Of a stretch of DNA of 64,000 bases, positions 63,586-64,000 are shown piece by piece; within the stretch, counting starts at the first letter, position 1; every line of letters starts with the position of its first letter. The notes under the pieces were generated by a model. The model was not told where the DNA came from, made no database searches, and saw nothing but the letters and a program-made list of their open reading frames with translations. Source of the stretch: Serratia nematodiphila DZ0503SBS1 (lineage in GTDB: Bacteria > Pseudomonadota > Gammaproteobacteria > Enterobacterales > Enterobacteriaceae); contig NZ_JPUX01000001.1 of the NCBI RefSeq assembly GCF_000738675.1, positions 2,356,001 to 2,420,000 of the forward strand, written 5' to 3'. Both the position numbers and the translations under genes were made by a program.

Positions 63586-64000
63586 ATGAAAATCAAAACC
63601 CGTTTTGCACCGAGCCCGACCGGCTATCTTCACGTCGGCGGCGCGCGTACCGCACTTTATTCCTGGTTGTTCAGCCGCCATGCGGGCGGTGAGTTCGTTC
63701 TGCGTATCGAAGATACCGATCTGGAACGTTCTACCCAGGACGCGATCGACGCAATTATGGATGGCATGAACTGGTTGAACCTGGATTGGGATGAAGGCCC
63801 GTATTTCCAGACCAAGCGTTTCGATCGCTACAACGCGGTCATCGATGAGATGCTGGAGCAGGGCACGGCCTATAAATGCTATTGCTCCAGGGAACGTCTG
63901 GAAGCGCTGCGCGAGAAGCAGATGGAAAATGGCGAAAAGCCGCGTTACGACGGCCACTGCCGCGACAGCCAGTGCAGCCACACCGACGACGAACCGCACG
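63586..64000 (+). CDS. gltX: Glutamyl-tRNA synthetase (N-terminal part)
   Basis: The first 138 residues of a class I synthetase (about 470 in full) that charges tRNA-Glu. The HIGH-type motif is in [30 protein letters not shown] and the zinc-binding cysteines of CYCSRERL and HCRDSQCSH follow, as in E. coli GltX. AAGGCAG precedes the ATG. It is divergent from the tRNA operon and runs off the window. Confidence 0.97.
   Translation, partial: MKIKTRFAPSPTGYLHVGGARTALYSWLFSRHAGGEFVLRIEDTDLERSTQDAIDAIMDGMNWLNLDWDEGPYFQTKRFDRYNAVIDEMLEQGTAYKCYCSRERLEALREKQMENGEKPRYDGHCRDSQCSHTDDEPH

Overview
The window comes from a GC-rich (about 60%) enterobacterial chromosome, almost certainly Serratia marcescens. 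The chitin genes (cbp21, chiR, chiB and the holin/spanin set chiWXYZ), the acetoin genes (slaR-budA-budB) and a likely rssBA pair are all Serratia hallmarks. The backbone follows the Escherichia coli 52-54 min region: tktB-talA, maeB, hemF-amiA-ypeA-yfeZ-yfeY-yfeX, cysPTWAM, crr-ptsI-ptsH, cysK-cysZ-zipA-ligA-ypeB-yfeH-yfeR, and the Val/Lys tRNA cluster beside gltX. No insertion sequence, prophage or CRISPR array is visible.

1-9.2 kb: a truncated tktB, talA, and then a polyol locus. An RpiB-type isomerase faces a five-gene run (zinc alcohol dehydrogenase, polyol-family MFS permease, SDR dehydrogenase, DhaK, DhaL), followed by a SorC-family regulator. The best reading is erythritol/threitol catabolism: polyol to erythrulose, to erythrulose 4-phosphate, to erythrose 4-phosphate, which transaldolase and transketolase consume. 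The isomerase has lost both histidines of the RpiB site, as expected for an acyclic C4 substrate. 9.2-14.3 kb: chitin degradation (LPMO, regulator, exochitinase B) with its lysis-like secretion genes. These two blocks lie exactly between talA and maeB, which are neighbours in E. coli.

14.5-31.6 kb: maeB; mmuPM under a MetJ operator; a Fur-box-controlled cluster (ChaN-type lipoprotein, TonB/HasB-like protein, exported S9 oligopeptidase, TonB-dependent receptor); yaiI, hemF, amiA, ypeA, a YgiW-like protein, yfeZ, yfeY and yfeX. The E. coli eut operon, which normally sits between hemF and maeB, is absent here. 31.7-45.0 kb: sulfate/thiosulfate uptake and cysteine synthesis, a two-component system (probably RssB/RssA), the general PTS, cysK, cysZ and zipA.

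45.1-58.4 kb: ligA, ypeB, yfeH/yfeR, a FlxA-like protein, a nucleotidyltransferase, eutBC without any other eut gene, slaR with budAB, and an orphan DppA paralogue. 58.4-64.0 kb: a fepBDGC-type ferric-siderophore ABC transporter with Fur-like boxes, a 60-nt direct repeat containing a terminator and the 3' end of tRNA-Lys, three tRNA-Val and one tRNA-Lys genes with a strong promoter, and the 5' part of gltX.

All family names come from reading the sequence and from memory of the families. No database search was run.
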